Shown here piece after piece: positions 1 to 8,893 of a stretch of 64,000 nt of DNA. Source of the stretch: Streptomyces sp. CB02056 (GTDB lineage Bacteria > Actinomycetota > Actinomycetes > Streptomycetales > Streptomycetaceae); NCBI RefSeq assembly GCF_001905545.1, contig NZ_LIPD01000002.1, positions 186,001 to 250,000 of the forward strand, given 5' to 3'. Both the position numbers and the translations under genes were made by a program. The notes under the pieces are model-generated. The model was not told where the DNA came from. It made no database searches and saw only the letters and a list, made by a program, of their open reading frames with translations. Position 1 is the first letter of the stretch; the number at the start of each line of letters is the position of its first letter.

Positions 1-1272
1 GACGCCGGCTGGGTGGTGCCGCACTTCGAGAAGATGCTGTACGACAATGCCCTGCTGCTGCGCGCCTACCTGCACCTGTGGCGGGCCACCGGATCGGCCC
101 TGGCCCGCCGGGTCGCGCTCTCCACGGCGGACTTCCTGCTGCGCGAACTCCGCACGCCCGAGGGTGCGTTCGCCTCCGCCCTGGACGCCGACAGCCTGGA
201 CGAGGAGACCGGGCAGTCCGCCGAGGGCGCGTACTACGTGTGGGAGCCCGGCCAGCTGGTCGACCTGCTCGGCCCCGCCGACGCGGCCACCGCCGCCCGG
301 CTGTTCACCGTCACCGCGGAGGGCACCTTCGAACACGGCACCTCGGTGCTCCAACTCCTCGCCGACCCCGAGGACTTCGCCGAGTACGAGACGATCCGGG
401 CGCGGCTGGCCGAGGCCCGGGCGGCCCGCCCCGCCCCGGCCCGGGACGACAAGGTGGTCGCCGCCTGGAACGGCCTGGCCGTCGCCGCGCTCGCCGAGAC
501 CGGCGCGCTGCTGGACCGCCCCGACCTGGTCGAGGCCGCCGAACGCGCCGCCGACCTGCTGCTGGCCGTCCACCTCACCCCCGACGGCCGGCTGCTGCGC
601 ACCTCCCGGGACGGCCGGGCCGGTGCCAACGCCGGCGTGCTGGAGGACTACGCGGACACCGCCGAGGGCTTCCTCGCGCTGTACGCCGTCACCGGCGACG
701 CCTCCTGGCTCCAGCTGGCGGGCGGCCTGCTCGACACCGTGCTCAAGCACTTCACCGACGAGGCCTCCGGCGCGCTCTACGACACCGCCGACGACGCCGA
801 GGAGCTGATCCGCCGCCCGCAGGACCCGACCGACAACGCCACCCCGTCCGGCTGGACGGCCGCCGCCGGCGCCCTGCTCACGTACGCCGCGTACACCGGC
901 TCCGACCGGCACCGCACGGCCGCCGAACGGGCCCTCGGCGTGGTCGGCGCCCTCGCCGGCCGGGCACCGCGGTTCATCGGCTGGGGCCTCGCCGTCGCCG
1001 AGGCGCTGCTCGACGGGCCGCGCGAGGTCGCCGTGGTCGGCCCGGACGGCGACCCGGCCACGGCGGCGCTGCGACGGGCCGCGCTGCTCGGGACGGCGCC
1101 GGGAGCGGTGGTCGCGGTCGGCGCGCCCGGGGAGCCCGAGGTGCCGCTGCTGGCCGACCGGCCGCTGGTCGGCGGCGCCCCCGCGGCGTACGTCTGCCGG
1201 CACTTCGCCTGCGACGCCCCGACCACCGATCCGGCGGAACTGGCCGGGAAGCTGGGCGTGGCGGTCGAGTAG
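1..1272 (+). CDS. DUF255/YyaL-family protein, C-terminal part
   Basis: The frame is open from base 1, so the start and N-terminal thioredoxin-like domain lie outside the window; 423 residues are seen. The early stretch VPHFEKMLYDNALLL is a hallmark of the YyaL / spermatogenesis-associated protein 20 family. The rest is the (alpha/alpha)6-barrel region seen in N-acylglucosamine 2-epimerase-like folds, including KVVAAWNGLA. The usual C-terminal CRHFAC segment is present near the end. Family members are soluble and their reaction is not established. It is followed by a 109-base gap and then an unrelated acetyltransferase gene on the same strand. Family assignment is firm; function is open. Confidence 0.88.
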   Translation, partial: DAGWVVPHFEKMLYDNALLLRAYLHLWRATGSALARRVALSTADFLLRELRTPEGAFASALDADSLDEETGQSAEGAYYVWEPGQLVDLLGPADAATAARLFTVTAEGTFEHGTSVLQLLADPEDFAEYETIRARLAEARAARPAPARDDKVVAAWNGLAVAALAETGALLDRPDLVEAAERAADLLLAVHLTPDGRLLRTSRDGRAGANAGVLEDYADTAEGFLALYAVTGDASWLQLAGGLLDTVLKHFTDEASGALYDTADDAEELIRRPQDPTDNATPSGWTAAAGALLTYAAYTGSDRHRTAAERALGVVGALAGRAPRFIGWGLAVAEALLDGPREVAVVGPDGDPATAALRRAALLGTAPGAVVAVGAPGEPEVPLLADRPLVGGAPAAYVCRHFACDAPTTDPAELAGKLGVAVE

Positions 1273-1381
1273 CGGGCGTCCCGGCGGGGGCGGGCAAGCC
1301 GTCGACGGTGGGGCGGGCAGGGGTTCGGCGGCGGCCGGATAATCGTTGGCGAGCGGGGTCCGGCCGGGTCCACCATGGGCC

Positions 1382-2242
1382 ATGACCTGGACTTTCAGCA
1401 CCTCCCTCGACGAGTTCCGCGACCAGGCGGGCGTTTTCCTGGCCGCCCGCCCTGCCGAGAACACCGTCCTGCTCACCATCGCGCACCGGCTGGCCGAGTC
1501 CGGCCTGACGGTGTTCGGCGAGCCGCCGGTCTTCGGCTGGTGGCGGGCCGAGCAGGGAGGTCCGGTCGCGGGCGCCTTCCTCCAGACGCCGCCGTTCGCC
1601 CCCCGGCTCTCCTTCATGCCGCCGGCCGCGGCCGCCGAACTGGCGACCGGCCTGGCCGCCGCCGGAGCCGGCTTCACCACGGTGGCCGGGGTCGGCGGGG
1701 GAGCCGAAGCGGTCCGCGCCTTCGCCGCCGCTTGGACGGCGGCCACCGGCACCGAACAGTCCGTCCGCGTCGACGAACGGCTCTACCGGCTCGGCGAGTT
1801 GACCGACCCACCGCGCCCGCCCGCAGGCCGCCACCGGCTGGCCGAACCGGCCGACCGCGAACTGGCGATCCGCTGGTACCAGGAGTTCCTGGCCGAGGTC
1901 GAGGTCGAACTCCCCGACGTCCCAAGGGCGGTGGACGAGCGGACCGCGAACGGCTGCCTGCACCTGTGGGAGGACGGCGGCCGCCCGGTCGCCCTGGCCG
2001 GCAGCAGCCCGGTGCTCGCCGGCATGTCCCGCATCGGCCCGGTCTACACCCCCGCCGAAAGCCGCGGCCACGGCTACGGCACCGCCGTCACCGCCGCCGT
2101 CTCGGCCCACCTCCTCGCCCACGGCGCCACCGAGGTCCTGCTCTACACCGACCTCGCCAACCCGACCAGCAACTCCATCTACCAGCAGATCGGCTATCTG
2201 CCGGTGGAGGACTCCCTGATCGTGGACTTCCGGCCCCGGTAA
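1382..2242 (+). CDS. GNAT-family N-acetyltransferase
   Basis: A 286-aa protein. The C-terminal third carries the acetyl-CoA binding signature of the GNAT fold: GPVYTPAESRGHGYGTAV (motif A with the R-G-H-G-Y-G loop), then a helix and NPTSNSIYQQIGYLPVED (motif B). The N-terminal half is a diverged GNAT-like domain, as in many two-domain actinobacterial acetyltransferases. The ATG at 1382 is preferred because MTWTF is a typical beginning; a TTG at 1346 in frame would add 12 residues. The gene ends 5 bases before the convergent gene at 2248. The substrate cannot be read from sequence. Confidence 0.85.
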   Translation: MTWTFSTSLDEFRDQAGVFLAARPAENTVLLTIAHRLAESGLTVFGEPPVFGWWRAEQGGPVAGAFLQTPPFAPRLSFMPPAAAAELATGLAAAGAGFTTVAGVGGGAEAVRAFAAAWTAATGTEQSVRVDERLYRLGELTDPPRPPAGRHRLAEPADRELAIRWYQEFLAEVEVELPDVPRAVDERTANGCLHLWEDGGRPVALAGSSPVLAGMSRIGPVYTPAESRGHGYGTAVTAAVSAHLLAHGATEVLLYTDLANPTSNSIYQQIGYLPVEDSLIVDFRPR

Positions 2243-2247
2243 CGGAG

Positions 2248-2616
2248 TTACGCGTCCCTGGTCAGATGCACACCCGCCACCCCGGCCACCTTCGTGCCGA
2301 AGGGATCGGTGGCGGCCGCCGTGGTGGCGGGCGCGGGCAGCCGGTCGGCACCGAGGTACGTCTGCGCGCAGGTGAGAAGGTTGCCGCCGGCCGACTTCAT
2401 GTCGCCGGCGAGCCCGTCCAGCAGCGACTTCCAGGCGGTGCCGCACCCCTGCAGCGCCGCCCCGCTCTGCCACCCCGCCAGCCCCCCGGCCGCCTTGTCG
2501 CCCGGCTCCGCGAGCTTCGCCGTCTCCTCCGGAACCTTCCCGGCCACCGCCAGCGCGTTGTTCCCGGCGGCGGTCAACTCGCCTGGTTTGACAGTGAATC
2601 CCTTGCCGTCACCCAT
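2248..2616 (-). CDS. ESX/EspC-like type VII secretion-associated protein
   Basis: A 122-aa protein without a signal peptide. It is predicted helical, with a GWQSGAALQGCGTAWKSL segment resembling the WXG100/EspC-type hairpin proteins exported by actinobacterial ESX systems. The ATG at 2616 is chosen because GGGGGAAG lies just upstream; an in-frame start at 2682 would run into the divergent promoter. It is transcribed away from the WXG/DUF1023 gene at 2685, with only 68 bases between the starts, so both probably share one promoter region. No secretion ATPase is in the window. The role as substrate is inferred from family resemblance. Confidence 0.6.
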   Translation of the reverse strand: MGDGKGFTVKPGELTAAGNNALAVAGKVPEETAKLAEPGDKAAGGLAGWQSGAALQGCGTAWKSLLDGLAGDMKSAGGNLLTCAQTYLGADRLPAPATTAAATDPFGTKVAGVAGVHLTRDA

Positions 2617-2684
2617 CGCTCTTCCCCCAATGCCGCTGTGGCAGACGTGGGTTATGGTAGCGGTGAGTATCGGGGGGAGCACTC

Positions 2685-4436
2685 ATGGCTGATCCGGATC
2701 AGCGGGCCGGCGCGGGCCGACTCGACTTCGCGAGCCTGAAGAACGCCAGACCGGGGGACCTCCACGCGGCCGGCGACGCGTACGACGCGCTCCACAAGGC
2801 ATTCGCGCAGCACACCGCCGACTGGAAGCGCGGCACCACCGACCGGGTCCACGGGTCGGGCTGGAGCGGACCGGCAGCCGACGCCGCGATCCCCTCACTG
2901 GACGGCACGACCACCCAACTGCACGCCGCCGAAACCGAACTGGCCGCACTCGGCCAGACCCTGCGGGACTACGCCGACCTCTTCGGACTCGCCCAGTCGA
3001 AACTCCGGCAGGCCGTCGTCGACGCCGGCGCCAAGGGCCTGACCGTCAGCGACAACGGCACGGTGAGCTGGCCCGCGCCCACCGGCCCGGTGGACGCGAA
3101 CTGGGAGACCAAGCAGAAGGCGGCGGCCGAGGAGATCGCCAAGCGGATCACCGCCGCCCTCACCGAGGCCGGGACGGCCGACCAGACCCTCGCCGGGCTG
3201 CTCAGGGGCTTCACCCAGCACGCCACCAGCAAGTCGGGCCTGACCCTCGCGGTCGCCGAGGCCGACCAGCGGACGGCGAACGAGTCGGGCGCCCCGTACC
3301 TGAGGGACATGCCGGCCGCGGGAGCGCCGCCCACCGAGGTCAACAGCTGGTGGAACGGCCTCGACCCGGCGGGCCGGCAGTGGTTCATCGACCACCACCC
3401 GGAGAAGGTCGGGAACCTGGACGGGATCCCGGCGGACGTGCGGGACCAGGTCAACCGGAGCTACCTGACAAACCGGCTGCGCGAGCTCCGTGAGAAGAAG
3501 GACCGGACGAAGGAAGAGCAGGCGGAGCTTGCGAAGCTCGTGCCCGTCTGGGAGCGCCTCAAGCAGGACGCCGCGGCGAATGACGGTCGACCGCGCACCT
3601 ATCTGCTCGGCATCGGCACCGAGGGCCAGGGCCGCGCGATCCTCTCCTTCGGGAACCCCGACACCGCTACCGACATCTCCGCCTACGTGCCCGGGATCAC
3701 CACAACCCCGGACTCGCTCGGCCCGGCGGGGCCGGGCAAGCCCGGTACCAACGAGGCGGAGAACGCGCTGAACGTCTGGCGGGAGGCGAACAAGAAGGTC
3801 AAGCCCGGCGGTTCGGTGGCCTCCATCGTCTGGCTCGGTTACGACCCACCGGACATGGACCTCAAGGCAACCACTCCCGAGCGGGCGTTGGCCGGCGCAC
3901 CCGACTACGCGAGGTTCGTCAGTGGGCTCCGGGCTGCCAACAGCAGTGGTCAGAACCCGCACATCACCTCGATGGGCCACAGCTACGGTTCGCTCCTCGT
4001 CGGCCAGGCCACGAAGCTGGCCGCCCACCAAGGGAATTACACGCTGCCGGACGACGTGGTGATCATCGGGAGCCCCGGCGTCGGGGTGAAGCACGCCTCG
4101 GACCTCGGGATGCCCGCAGGTCATGTGTGGGCGGGTGCGGCCGGCGACGACCCGGTCACCCAGATCCCCTCGCCGACCGCGGCGGCGGTGCCCTGGCCCT
4201 TCGGCGGCTTGGTCGGGGCGGACCCGCACGACCTCTACTACGGGAGGGATCCGGCGAGCGGCTCCTTCGGGGCCAAGCGCTTCACTGTCGACGGCTGGAG
4301 CCAGTGGTGGAGCTGGGGGGACTTCGGCATGCACACCAAGTACCTGGCTCCGGAGACCGGTGGTCCTTCGCTGGGCAACGTCGCCGCGATCATCGCGGGC
4401 AACCCTGACGACGTTCATCTGACAGGGGGACGATGA
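2685..4436 (+). CDS. WXG-type N-terminus plus DUF1023 alpha/beta hydrolase
   Basis: A 583-aa protein. Residues 1-120 are helical with a central SGWSGPAADAA (W-x-G turn), like ESX substrates. The C-terminal half is a DUF1023 alpha/beta hydrolase with the nucleophile elbow MGHSYGSLL (Ser in G-H-S-Y-G). No signal peptide is seen, which fits type VII rather than Sec export. The ATG at 2685 follows a strong GGGGGGAG site. Its stop overlaps the next start by four bases (ATGA), so the two genes are translationally coupled. The fusion of an export-type N-terminus with a hydrolase resembles actinobacterial secreted effectors, but no toxic activity can be claimed. Confidence 0.8.
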   Translation: MADPDQRAGAGRLDFASLKNARPGDLHAAGDAYDALHKAFAQHTADWKRGTTDRVHGSGWSGPAADAAIPSLDGTTTQLHAAETELAALGQTLRDYADLFGLAQSKLRQAVVDAGAKGLTVSDNGTVSWPAPTGPVDANWETKQKAAAEEIAKRITAALTEAGTADQTLAGLLRGFTQHATSKSGLTLAVAEADQRTANESGAPYLRDMPAAGAPPTEVNSWWNGLDPAGRQWFIDHHPEKVGNLDGIPADVRDQVNRSYLTNRLRELREKKDRTKEEQAELAKLVPVWERLKQDAAANDGRPRTYLLGIGTEGQGRAILSFGNPDTATDISAYVPGITTTPDSLGPAGPGKPGTNEAENALNVWREANKKVKPGGSVASIVWLGYDPPDMDLKATTPERALAGAPDYARFVSGLRAANSSGQNPHITSMGHSYGSLLVGQATKLAAHQGNYTLPDDVVIIGSPGVGVKHASDLGMPAGHVWAGAAGDDPVTQIPSPTAAAVPWPFGGLVGADPHDLYYGRDPASGSFGAKRFTVDGWSQWWSWGDFGMHTKYLAPETGGPSLGNVAAIIAGNPDDVHLTGGR

Positions 4437-5062
4437 AGCCCCGGTGGAAGGTGCTCGGCGCGGTGGTGCTGTCGTTCGTCGTCGCGGTGGTCGGTGGCTG
4501 GGCGCTGTTCTCGAACGGTTACGGGCCGTTGGCACTGGCCGGCCGGTCGGACTGGGTGAGGACGGGCCAGGCGAAGGACCGGGTCGACCGCGCGCTGCGC
4601 GTGACCATGGACGGGATCACGCCCGCCCTCAGCTATGCGGGGGCCGACTTCGAGGTGCTGAGGAAACCCGATCTCTGGGACGGCGAGCCGAGCATGGGGT
4701 CGGATCTGACCGAGATCGTGGTCGTTCGGACCGTGGTCTCGCGGGCGAAGCTTCCGGCCCTGATGGACCAGGTGGCGCAGGCCTGGAAGGGCCTCGGAAA
4801 CAGGGTGGTCGAACGGTCGAAGCCCGCTGACGAGATCCAGGGCATGGACGGGATGGGGAACGCGGACGGTGAGACGTACCTGACGTTCCTCGCGAAGCCG
4901 CAGCAGGACTCGACGTACCGCGTGAAGTTCCTGGTGGGGACTGCCGGGGTGCTGTACCAGCCGGCCCACGAGTACAAGCCCCTCCCCCCGCTGGGCCGTG
5001 CGCCGTACGACGCCGACGGCTATGTGATCGACCCCGTCGACGACCCGTACTGGTCGCACTGA
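4433..5062 (+). CDS. membrane-anchored protein coupled to the DUF1023 hydrolase
   Basis: A 209-aa protein not recognised as a named family. Residues about 5-25 (VLGAVVLSFVVAVVGGWALF) form one transmembrane helix or uncleaved signal after a short basic start. The remainder is predicted extracytoplasmic. There is no lipobox cysteine. It overlaps the upstream hydrolase gene by four bases, so co-expression is expected. A partner, anchor or immunity role for the hydrolase is possible, but that rests on gene order only. The gene ends 13 bases before a convergent regulator gene. Confidence 0.7.
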   Translation: MKPRWKVLGAVVLSFVVAVVGGWALFSNGYGPLALAGRSDWVRTGQAKDRVDRALRVTMDGITPALSYAGADFEVLRKPDLWDGEPSMGSDLTEIVVVRTVVSRAKLPALMDQVAQAWKGLGNRVVERSKPADEIQGMDGMGNADGETYLTFLAKPQQDSTYRVKFLVGTAGVLYQPAHEYKPLPPLGRAPYDADGYVIDPVDDPYWSH

Positions 5063-5075
5063 CCCCCACCCCCCC

Positions 5076-6104
5076 TCACTCCCAGTCCCACCGGATCCCC
5101 AGGAGGCACGGCCGTACCGCCGTCGCCACCAGGTGGACGCAGTGGTGCCCGTCGAGGGTGAGTTCCTCGGTCTCGTACGGGGCGGCGCCCGGTGAGTGCA
5201 GTGCGAAGCGGTGGCAGCGGACGGGGAGGGCGGCGGGGTGGAAGGTGACCTGGAGGACGTACTGGCCGGCGCCGGAGTTGAAGCCGCGGACGTATTCGCA
5301 GCTGGGGTCGGGGGAGGGGGCGTCGTCGAAGCCGTAGCCGAGCAGGTGGGTGTCGCCGGCGCGTAGGCGGCGGTCGAGGAGGAGTTCGGCGGCGAGCAGG
5401 TGGTGGGCCTGGTCGCGGCGGATGCGGCCGGGGCGGCAGTTCTCCTCGGCGCGGACGCCGACGCGGGTGATGTCGCTGCCGGGGTCGCCCTGGTAGAGGG
5501 CGAGGTAGCGGTCGATGCCGTCGCGGTGGGCGCGCAGGGCGTGCTGGGAGTCGCGGCGGGCGAGTTGGCGGTCGGGGCCGACGCGGATGCGTTCGATGTG
5601 GGTGATGGTGTGCAGTCCGGTGTCGCGCGGGCCGGCGAGGGTGGCGAGCAGGTCGTCGACGGCGACGGCGGGGGAGATGAGGTCGCGGTAGGGGCGGACG
5701 GGCGGGCCGGCGGGGGCGGGGCCGGCGGCACGGCGGGGGCCGAGCAGCCGGGTGAGGGAGTGCTCGGGCAGGTCGAGGACCTCTTCCAGGGCGGCGACGG
5801 CGCGCAGTGACTCGGTGCGTTCGGGGCGGCGGCGGCCCTGCTGCCAGTAACTGAGGCTGGTGAGGCCGACGGTGACGCCGCGCAGGGCGAGGTGGCGGCG
5901 GATGCGGTGGAGGGCGAGGCCCCGGGCGGAGATCGCGGTGCGCAGGGCGAGGTGGAAGGGGCCGGTGCGCAGGGCGGCGGCGAGGTCGGCTGGGTCGCTC
6001 TTGTGGATGGCGGCCTCCTGGGGGACGGGCGGACCGGCGTGCGGGCGGCTCGGACGGAGCGGCGTTTGACCGTGAATATTCACATCGGTGCGGTGGTTTG
6101 TCAC
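5076..6104 (-). CDS. XRE-type helix-turn-helix regulator
   Basis: A 342-aa protein from the GTG at 6104. After a poorly conserved start, residues about 45-100 hold a helix-turn-helix (LTSLSYWQQGRRRPERTESL), as in Streptomyces regulators with a large C-terminal sensor-like part. The start is uncertain. A perfect AGGAGG (6014-6019 on this strand) stands five bases before an ATC codon at 6008 that would begin IHKSDPADLA and still keep the whole HTH. The gene diverges from the secreted protease gene at 6293, with direct and inverted TTCACA-type repeats between them, so it may control that gene and itself. Confidence 0.75.
   Translation of the reverse strand: MTNHRTDVNIHGQTPLRPSRPHAGPPVPQEAAIHKSDPADLAAALRTGPFHLALRTAISARGLALHRIRRHLALRGVTVGLTSLSYWQQGRRRPERTESLRAVAALEEVLDLPEHSLTRLLGPRRAAGPAPAGPPVRPYRDLISPAVAVDDLLATLAGPRDTGLHTITHIERIRVGPDRQLARRDSQHALRAHRDGIDRYLALYQGDPGSDITRVGVRAEENCRPGRIRRDQAHHLLAAELLLDRRLRAGDTHLLGYGFDDAPSPDPSCEYVRGFNSGAGQYVLQVTFHPAALPVRCHRFALHSPGAAPYETEELTLDGHHCVHLVATAVRPCLLGIRWDWE
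6072..6083. promoter_or_regulatory. perfect palindrome GTGAATATTCAC, candidate operator
   Basis: A 12-bp perfect palindrome lies in the early codons (or leader, if the later start is used) of the XRE-type gene. TTCACA recurs at 6143 and 6163, exactly 20 bp apart as part of CGTTCACA. All three lie between the two divergent starts, where an autoregulated operator would be expected. Confidence 0.45.
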
Positions 6105-6292
6105 CGGTCCGGGCCTGCTGCGCGGTGGTTCTCCGGGCGCCGTTCACATCCGCGTCGGCCCGTTCACACCTCGGTCCGGGCCCCGCGGAGGGCCGTTGAC
6201 CTGTCCCTGACGAGGCGCGATGCTCGGGGCGCGATCCGGACCGCGCCCCCACACAGCACCTCGCTCCACTCGTGCAAGGAGGCTTTCCCGCC

Positions 6293-7039
6293 ATGCCAGT
6301 TCCACGAATACGGCTGCGCCGCGCGGTCTCGCTGCTCGCCCTCGGCGTGCTGGGCCCGGCGCTCACCGCCGCGGTGGCGGCGCCCGCGATCGCCGCCCCG
6401 GCCGGGCAGCAGACCCAGGCCCAGGCCCAGTACCAGGACCGGACCCAGGCCCAGGCCCAGTACCAGGACCGGACCCAGGCCCAGACGCAGGCCCAGGACC
6501 GGGCCGCGCACCAGGTCCGCCAGGCCGCCGCGCCCGGCAGCACGGCCGACCTGGCCGGCACCTTCAAGAAGCTCAACATCACCATGCAGCAGCAACAGCA
6601 GACCAACTGGTGCTGGGCGGCGAGCGGGAACACCATCGCCACCTGGTTCGGCTACAACTACAGCCAGAACCAGTTCTGCAACGCCGCGTTCGGCCGCTCC
6701 GCCAACTCCAGCTGCCCCAACAGCCAGGCCACGCTGGGCGACGTGCAGAACGGGCTGAACTGGGTCGGCATCAACCCGGGCTCGTACGTCAACGGGTACC
6801 TGAACTACGGCACCGTGCAGTCCGAGGTGAACGCGGACCGCCCGATCGAGACGCGCATCCAGTGGAGTTCGGGCGGCGGCCACATGCACGTCCTGTACGG
6901 CTACGACACGTCGAGCAACTGGGTCTACTGGGGCGATCCGTGGCCCTCCAACTACCGCTACAACTGGGCGGACTACGGGTACTACGTGAACAACAACACG
7001 TTCTCGTGGACCCACTCCCTGTACCGGATCGGCGCGTGA
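6293..7039 (+). CDS. secreted papain-like cysteine protease (C39/AvrRpt2-like)
   Basis: A 248-aa protein. Residues 1-33 form a Sec signal peptide with Arg residues, a long hydrophobic core and an A-x-A type cleavage site. A Gln-rich segment follows, then a papain-fold domain: QQTNWCWAASGN supplies the Gln and catalytic Cys, GGHMHVLYGYD the His, and YWGDPW the downstream Asp region. The ATG at 6293 follows AAGGAGG at 6276-6282 with ten bases of spacing. It is followed after 8 bases by a second secreted-protein gene, so the two are likely one operon. The Gln-rich part is encoded by a 30-bp tandem repeat and may vary between strains. Confidence 0.82.
   Translation: MPVPRIRLRRAVSLLALGVLGPALTAAVAAPAIAAPAGQQTQAQAQYQDRTQAQAQYQDRTQAQTQAQDRAAHQVRQAAAPGSTADLAGTFKKLNITMQQQQQTNWCWAASGNTIATWFGYNYSQNQFCNAAFGRSANSSCPNSQATLGDVQNGLNWVGINPGSYVNGYLNYGTVQSEVNADRPIETRIQWSSGGGHMHVLYGYDTSSNWVYWGDPWPSNYRYNWADYGYYVNNNTFSWTHSLYRIGA
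6413..6472 (+). repeat. 30-bp tandem repeat in the protease gene
   Basis: Two exact 30-base copies and a diverged third (to about 6503) encode TQAQAQYQDR repeats between the signal peptide and the protease domain. The unit is a multiple of three, so copy number can change without a frameshift. Confidence 0.9.
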
Positions 7040-7047
7040 GGGCGGCC

Positions 7048-7968
7048 ATGACCGAGACCAAGAGCCGCCGTCGGGCCGCCACCGCGACCGCCACCGCCCT
7101 GCTCGCCGCCGGCCTCGCGCTGGCGCTCGCCCCGGCCGCGCACGCGGACTCCCCGTCCGCCCCGGCCCCGGTGCCCGCCGCCGAGCTGGCGCAGGCCCGC
7201 GGCGCGGTCCAGGACCCGGCCGTCCTCGACAAGGTCGGCCACTTCTTCGCCCGCAAGGGCGTCCCGCCGACCCGGCAGCTGACCATCGGCGCCGCCGAGG
7301 AGGCCCGGGCGGCGGGCGAGGCCGCGCCGCGGCTGGTCGGCGACACCGTGCCGGTGTACGTCCTGGACCCCGGCTTCGTGGCCGGTACCCCCGGCGCACC
7401 GGTGGCGACGTCGGAGTTCACCGCCAGCAAGGTGGTCGCGGCGGACGGGCAGAGCGCCTCGGTCTGGACCGTCCGGCAGGGCGACGGCTGGAAGGTGGTG
7501 AACATCGCCTCGGGCGGTGACGAGAGCGACTACGCGGCGAAGGCGGCGGGCAGCGGCGGTGGCACCGCCTTCCGCGAGCCGCAGGTCAACGCCTGGTACG
7601 TGCTGCGTGACGGCCGGGTGCTGCCGCTGGACGACGAGGCCCGGCGCTCGGTGGGCGCGGGCGGGGTCACGCTGGCCGCGTACCAGCAGCTGGTGCACCA
7701 GCGGTACGGGGACAAGCTGCCCGGCTCGGCGTACGACCGGGCGGGCAAGGGCGGCGGCTACGAGGCGGACGCCGCGCCGGAACTCGCGGCCGCGCCGCGG
7801 TCCGGGACGGCACCGCAGCCCGGGGAGGGCCCGCAACTCGCGGTCGCACCGCGACCCGCGGGCGGCGGTTCGGCACTGCCGGCCGTGACGGCGGCGGCCG
7901 CCCTGGGGGCCACCGCCCTGGTGGGCGCGGGTGCCGTGCTGCGGCGGAGGGGCGTCCGCCGCGGCTGA
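7048..7968 (+). CDS. secreted, C-terminally anchored protein downstream of the protease
   Basis: A 306-aa protein not recognised as a named family. It has an N-terminal Sec signal (residues about 9-34, ending HADSP). A mixed domain holds short VYVLDPGF and SVWTVRQGDGWKVVNIASG motifs. An Ala/Pro-rich spacer follows, and the C-terminus ends in one hydrophobic helix with a short Arg-rich tail (RRRGVRRG). This layout suits an exported protein held at the membrane; there is no LPxTG motif. It starts 8 bases after the protease stop. A role as propeptide, inhibitor or substrate of the protease is possible from the pairing but not shown by sequence. Confidence 0.75.
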   Translation: MTETKSRRRAATATATALLAAGLALALAPAAHADSPSAPAPVPAAELAQARGAVQDPAVLDKVGHFFARKGVPPTRQLTIGAAEEARAAGEAAPRLVGDTVPVYVLDPGFVAGTPGAPVATSEFTASKVVAADGQSASVWTVRQGDGWKVVNIASGGDESDYAAKAAGSGGGTAFREPQVNAWYVLRDGRVLPLDDEARRSVGAGGVTLAAYQQLVHQRYGDKLPGSAYDRAGKGGGYEADAAPELAAAPRSGTAPQPGEGPQLAVAPRPAGGGSALPAVTAAAALGATALVGAGAVLRRRGVRRG

Positions 7969-7998
7969 CGGCGGGCGGGGTCGCGAGAGGTTCACCGA

Positions 7999-8030
7999 GG
8001 CGCTCGGCCGGGTTCTCCCGGCCGGGCGCC
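7999..8030 (+). terminator. terminator after the protease operon
   Basis: GGCGCTCGGCCGGG and CCCGGCCGGGCGCC pair around a TTCT loop with one G-T wobble, 30 bases after the preceding stop. Confidence 0.75.
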
Positions 8031-8251
8031 TTGCCGTGGTCACGTTCCGTGATGTGTCCTGGAAGTGCTGCTTCCGCACAAGGAATTGACGCAACGTTGA
8101 TCTGTCGTTCGCCGCCTGGGGGCGGTTGGCCATGACTGACGGTAGATACGATGTGGCAATCGGTCAGTGCTGGCCGACGCGTGCCGAGAGCGGAGAAGAG
8201 GTGGGGCGGCGGGAGCCGACCACGAGCCCGGCACCGGGAAAGGGGACCGAG

Positions 8252-8893
8252 GTGGCCGACGCGGACGACAAGCAGATGAGCTCCCAGGTGTGGGGCTCGG
8301 CGGTGGTGGTGGGCTCTGCGCTGGCCGTGGTGGCGGCCTATCTGATCAAGGGTGCCCCACTGGTCCTGGCGGTCGCCGGGGTGGAGACCCTGCTGCTGAT
8401 GGTCTATGTCGCCCGCCGCTGGCGCGCGATGCGCGGCGGGCCGGCCCCGGTGCGGCACCGTCCGCGCCGCGGCATCCCGGACGCCGCGCACTGCGAGCGC
8501 TGCCGCCGGGCCCGCGAGGCGCTGGACGCCCGGCAGGCGCGGGGCCGTGCGGTCGGCGCGGTGCGGTGGCCCGAGCCCGAGGCGCTCCCGGCGCCGGCCT
8601 GGCCGCCGCGCGAGCCCCACCGGGAGTCGCACGGGGAGCAGCACCACGCGCACGGCGGGCAGCAGCACCACGGGTACGGCGAGCAGCACCACGCGCACGG
8701 GCCGCTGCAGGATCCGGGCCCGCAGCCGGAGGCCGGCGCGGCCGACCACGCGGCCTACCCGCGCCGCCCGCAGCTCCGGGCCCCGTACGAGCGGCCCTGG
8801 ACGGCGGAACGGGCGGCCGTCCGGTCCGTGGACCGTTCGACCGCCCGTCGGGGTGCGCCGGGATCGACCGGCCGTGCCGTACGCCACCAGTGA
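8252..8893 (+). CDS. two-helix membrane protein with His-rich tail
   Basis: A 213-aa protein of unknown role. Residues about 8-55 form two transmembrane helices (VWGSAVVVGSALAVVAAYLI and a second one). A CERCRRAREAL motif follows, then a His-rich segment with several HAHG/QQHH/EQHH repeats and a basic C-terminus. The GTG at 8252 is chosen because AAAGGGGACCGAG stands just upstream; a start at 8126 would add 42 residues. The last codons run into a 30-bp tandem repeat shared with the convergent hemolysin III gene, so the C-terminus may be recent. A metal-binding role is suggested only by His content. Confidence 0.7.
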   Translation: MADADDKQMSSQVWGSAVVVGSALAVVAAYLIKGAPLVLAVAGVETLLLMVYVARRWRAMRGGPAPVRHRPRRGIPDAAHCERCRRAREALDARQARGRAVGAVRWPEPEALPAPAWPPREPHRESHGEQHHAHGGQQHHGYGEQHHAHGPLQDPGPQPEAGAADHAAYPRRPQLRAPYERPWTAERAAVRSVDRSTARRGAPGSTGRAVRHQ

